Below are positions 5,961-8,030 of a stretch of 8,030 nt of DNA, in pieces. A model generated the notes under the pieces. That model was not told where the DNA came from. It searched no databases and saw only the letters and a list, made by a program, of their open reading frames with translations. The position numbers and the translations under genes were made by a program. This DNA is from an uncultured Eubacteriales bacterium. Its GTDB lineage: Bacteria > Bacillota > Clostridia > Peptostreptococcales > Anaerovoracaceae. The stretch spans positions 1 through 8,030 of the forward strand of contig CADBFL010000046.1 of assembly GCA_902793875.1 (NCBI GenBank). Reading direction: 5' to 3'. Each line of letters begins with the position of its first letter. Positions within the stretch are counted from its first letter, which is position 1.

Positions 5961-5976
5961 GAGAAAGCAGGTAAAT

Positions 5977-7308
5977 ATGGCAAAACAGAGACAGATCATT
6001 CAGATCCAGGAGAAGGTGCCTCTGGCTAAAGGGATACCTCTCTCCATCCAGCACACATTCGCAATGTTCAGCGCTTCGGTACTCGTACCGTACATTCTGG
6101 GGATAAGTCCTTCCATCGCACTTCTCATGAACGGCATCGGAACACTTATCTTTATTTTTGTCACTAAAGGAAAGGCGCCGGCCTACCTCGGTTCGTCATT
6201 CGCGTTCATCTCGCCGGCCCTTCTGGTCATATCCCAGCCCGGCCTCGGCTACAGATACGCTCTGGGCGGCTTCGTGGTCACCGGCCTTCTGATGTGCTGC
6301 GTCGCGGTGCTGATAAAATTCGTCGGCACCAACTGGATCGATGCCATCCTGCCGCCTGCCGCGATGGGACCTGTAGTAGCCCTGATCGGACTTGAGCTCG
6401 CCGGAAGCGCGGCTCAGACAGCGGGCATACTGGACGATACCGGCGCCATGGCGCAGGATCTCGACCCGAAGGCGGTCACAGTCTTCCTCGTAACGCTTCT
6501 GCTCGCGGTGTTCGGCGGAGTCCTCTACAGGGGATTCGCAAGCGCGATCGCGATCCTGATCTCTATCATAGCAGGCTATGTGCTGGCTCTCGTGTTCGGA
6601 CTCGTCGACTTCTCGGCGTTCGCGTCCTCGAGCGTGTTCGAGCTGCCGGCCTTCCAGACTCCTAAATTCAATCTGCAGGCCATACTCATCATAATCCCGG
6701 CTACGCTGGTAGTCGTATCCGAGCACATCGGACACCAGGTAGTAACATCCGAGGTAGTCGGCAAGGATCTTCTGAAGGATCCGGGGCTCCACAGATCGAT
6801 GTTCGCAGACGGCTTCTCGACAGCCCTCTCCGGCTGCTGCGGTTCCTGCCCTACCACGACATACGGCGAGAATATCGGGGTCATGGCCATCACAAAGGTA
6901 TACAGCGTCTGGGTCATCGGAGGCGCGGCGGTCTTCTCGATCTTCCTTTCGTTCATCGGCAAGGCGTCCGCACTCATCCAGACTATACCGGGTCCTGTCA
7001 TGGGCGGCGTGAGCTTCCTGCTCTACGGAATGATCGGAGCGTCCGGCATCCGCCTCATGGTCGACTCCAGGATCGACTACTCAAAGGCCCGCAACCTCGC
7101 GATGACATCCGTGGTGTTCGTCGTAGGCCTCTCGGGCATCGCCATCAACCTCGGCGATGTTCAGCTCAAGGGAATGAGCCTCGCCGCAGTAGTCGGCATG
7201 CTGCTCGGACTGGTCATGTATCTGCTCGACAAGTACAGACTCACGAACGAATATGAGGATTCGGAAAACAACGACGAAGTCCTGAAGAGCTTCTCCTCTT
7301 CGAGATAA
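5977..7308 (+). CDS. uraA: uracil permease (NCS2 family, UraA/PyrP type)
   Basis: Inner-membrane proton-coupled importer of uracil, feeding pyrimidine salvage. The 443-residue product has many hydrophobic segments and closely follows E. coli UraA. It shows QHTFAMFSASVLVP (about 25-38), APAYLGSSFAFISP (67-80), SEHIGHQVV (about 248-256), DPGLHRSMFADG and TTTYGENIGVMAITKVYS (about 293-310). The two substrate-binding glutamates of UraA, E241 and E290, correspond to E249 and E298. The AYLGSSFAF motif and overall similarity favour uracil over xanthine. An in-frame ATG at 5875 would add 34 residues, but it lies ahead of the promoter and the added segment is unlike the family. ATG 5977 has an AGGT ribosome site and fits family N-termini. 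The gene has its own promoter and terminator, so it is probably monocistronic. A loop with CCGSC is unusual but not disruptive. Confidence 0.93.
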   Translation: MAKQRQIIQIQEKVPLAKGIPLSIQHTFAMFSASVLVPYILGISPSIALLMNGIGTLIFIFVTKGKAPAYLGSSFAFISPALLVISQPGLGYRYALGGFVVTGLLMCCVAVLIKFVGTNWIDAILPPAAMGPVVALIGLELAGSAAQTAGILDDTGAMAQDLDPKAVTVFLVTLLLAVFGGVLYRGFASAIAILISIIAGYVLALVFGLVDFSAFASSSVFELPAFQTPKFNLQAILIIIPATLVVVSEHIGHQVVTSEVVGKDLLKDPGLHRSMFADGFSTALSGCCGSCPTTTYGENIGVMAITKVYSVWVIGGAAVFSIFLSFIGKASALIQTIPGPVMGGVSFLLYGMIGASGIRLMVDSRIDYSKARNLAMTSVVFVVGLSGIAINLGDVQLKGMSLAAVVGMLLGLVMYLLDKYRLTNEYEDSENNDEVLKSFSSSR

Positions 7309-7325
7309 GAATTACAGAACTGCAT

Positions 7326-7364
7326 GTGAGCGCTTGAGTTCTTCTCAAAGTGCTCACTTTTTTT
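7326..7364 (+). terminator. intrinsic terminator of the uracil permease gene
   Basis: GTGAGC (7326-7331) pairs with GCTCAC (7352-7357). The inner stem continues CTTGAG against CTCAAAG with one bulged A and a TTCTT loop. Seven T (7358-7364) follow. A strong terminator 17 bp after the permease stop, which separates it from butyrate kinase. Confidence 0.9.
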
Positions 7365-7377
7365 CATATCATTATGT

Positions 7378-7383
7378 TAGAAT
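7378..7383 (+). promoter_or_regulatory. possible -10 element of the butyrate kinase gene
   Basis: TAGAAT lies 36 bp upstream of the butyrate kinase ATG, just past the permease terminator, where a promoter is required. No convincing -35 hexamer was found at the right distance because the terminator T-tract occupies that place. Tentative. Confidence 0.3.
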
Positions 7384-7419
7384 CTATAGGTAAAAATCAA
7401 TCACAAGCGGAGGTAAAAA

Positions 7420-8030
7420 ATGGCAAAGGAAAGGATACTCGTCATGAATCTCGGCTCGACTTCGAGCAAGATCGCGGTCTATGACGATGACAAAGAGGTG
7501 TTCAACGATACCATCAGACACAGCATGGAGGAGCTCGCTCCTTTTGGCGATGTCGTGGAGCAGTTCGGATTCAGAAAGGAAAAGATATTCGAGTCTCTTG
7601 AGAGGAACGGCGTATCGGTCGATTCCCTGACCGCCGCAGTTTCGAGGGGCGGCAATATCATCGCATGCCCTCACGGAGCGATCGATATCGATCAGGCCAT
7701 GATCGACTACCTGACAAGGCCTGAAGATCTGGCCAAGCACCCGTCGATCATCGGAAGCATGATAGCGTTCGATCTCCATAAGGAAAAAGGCATCCCTGTA
7801 TGCATCTACGATGCCATCGGCACCGATGAGAAGATCCCTCTCTGCAGGGTCAGCGGCGTGCCTGAGCTCCCGCATTTCACTGTCGGCCACACGCTCAACA
7901 CAAGAGCCATGGCGATCAAGTGCGCAGAAGAAAAGCTCGGGAAGAAATTCGATGAGTGCACATTCATCGTGGCCCACCTCGGAGGAGGCAGCTCGATAAG
8001 GCTCTACAGGGACGGCATCAACATCGACAG
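7420..8030 (+). CDS. buk: butyrate kinase, N-terminal 203 residues (gene runs off the right edge)
   Basis: Phosphotransferase of the acetate/butyrate kinase family that converts butyryl phosphate and ADP to butyrate and ATP (or the reverse) in the cytoplasm, an energy-yielding end step in many anaerobes. Visible motifs are MNLGSTSSKIAVYDDDK (about 9-25, first phosphate-binding loop), TIRHS, AVSRGG (74-79), GHTLNTRAMA (156-165) and HLGGGSSIRLY (186-196). SRGG and the long HSTEEL-like segment fit butyrate kinase better than acetate kinase; a branched-chain acyl kinase is the close alternative. A perfect GGAGGT ribosome site lies 5 nt before the ATG. About 150 of an expected 355 residues are outside the window. 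The usual partner, phosphotransbutyrylase, is not upstream here and could be downstream. Confidence 0.93.
   Translation, partial: MAKERILVMNLGSTSSKIAVYDDDKEVFNDTIRHSMEELAPFGDVVEQFGFRKEKIFESLERNGVSVDSLTAAVSRGGNIIACPHGAIDIDQAMIDYLTRPEDLAKHPSIIGSMIAFDLHKEKGIPVCIYDAIGTDEKIPLCRVSGVPELPHFTVGHTLNTRAMAIKCAEEKLGKKFDECTFIVAHLGGGSSIRLYRDGINID

Noticed and set aside
5875..5976. Longer uracil permease with a start at 5875
   Set aside because: The extra 34 codons cover the TATAAT promoter and the leader hairpin and do not resemble UraA N-termini; ATG 5977 matches the family.
5762..5976. Purine riboswitch or PyrR-binding leader before uraA
   Set aside because: The conserved purine-riboswitch core and the PyrR loop consensus are not present, and the leader from the best promoter is too short for either.

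Overview
The window is about 8 kb of gene-dense, moderately GC-rich DNA with short gaps, strong AGGAGG-type ribosome sites, ATG starts and U-tract terminators. Gene content (PheB-type ACT protein beside threonine genes, a LysR regulator of the selenium-associated type, a selenocysteine-containing SelD, butyrate kinase) points to an anaerobic, amino-acid- or butyrate-metabolising member of the Clostridia (Bacillota). This is an inference from gene families; the species cannot be named from the sequence.

Region 1 (1-3711) is threonine biosynthesis. A homoserine dehydrogenase gene (hom, 5' part only) runs leftward off the edge. A 170-bp divergent promoter region separates it from a rightward operon of three tightly packed genes: threonine synthase (thrC), a small HTH-ACT regulator-like protein (PheB/UPF0735 type), and a LysR-type regulator resembling the selenium-metabolism-associated group. 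Homoserine kinase, the step between Hom and ThrC, is not in the window.

Region 2 (3712-3959) is a convergent gap without a convincing gene. It holds a row of hairpins: a short one after the LysR stop, two rightward intrinsic terminators, and a bidirectional terminator that also ends the leftward operon.

Region 3 (3960-5729) is a leftward two-gene operon: selenophosphate synthetase (selD) followed 9 bp later by a YfcE-type metallophosphodiesterase. selD is split by an in-frame TGA exactly at the family's catalytic Cys position, followed by a SECIS-like hairpin. It should be read as one 403-residue selenoprotein, not as two fragments or a pseudogene. This is the main point of the window, and the LysR gene converging on it suggests a selenium-related neighbourhood.

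Region 4 (5730-8030) starts with the divergent selD/uraA control region. It is followed by a UraA/PyrP-type uracil permease with a near-consensus promoter and a terminator-like hairpin in its short leader, a strong terminator, and the first 203 codons of a butyrate kinase running off the right edge.

No rRNA, tRNA, insertion sequence, CRISPR array or phage gene was recognised. I do not see an entirely new system. The best leads are the Sec-containing SelD with its unusual N-terminal extension, the selenium-type regulator embedded in a threonine operon, and the possible attenuator of uraA.
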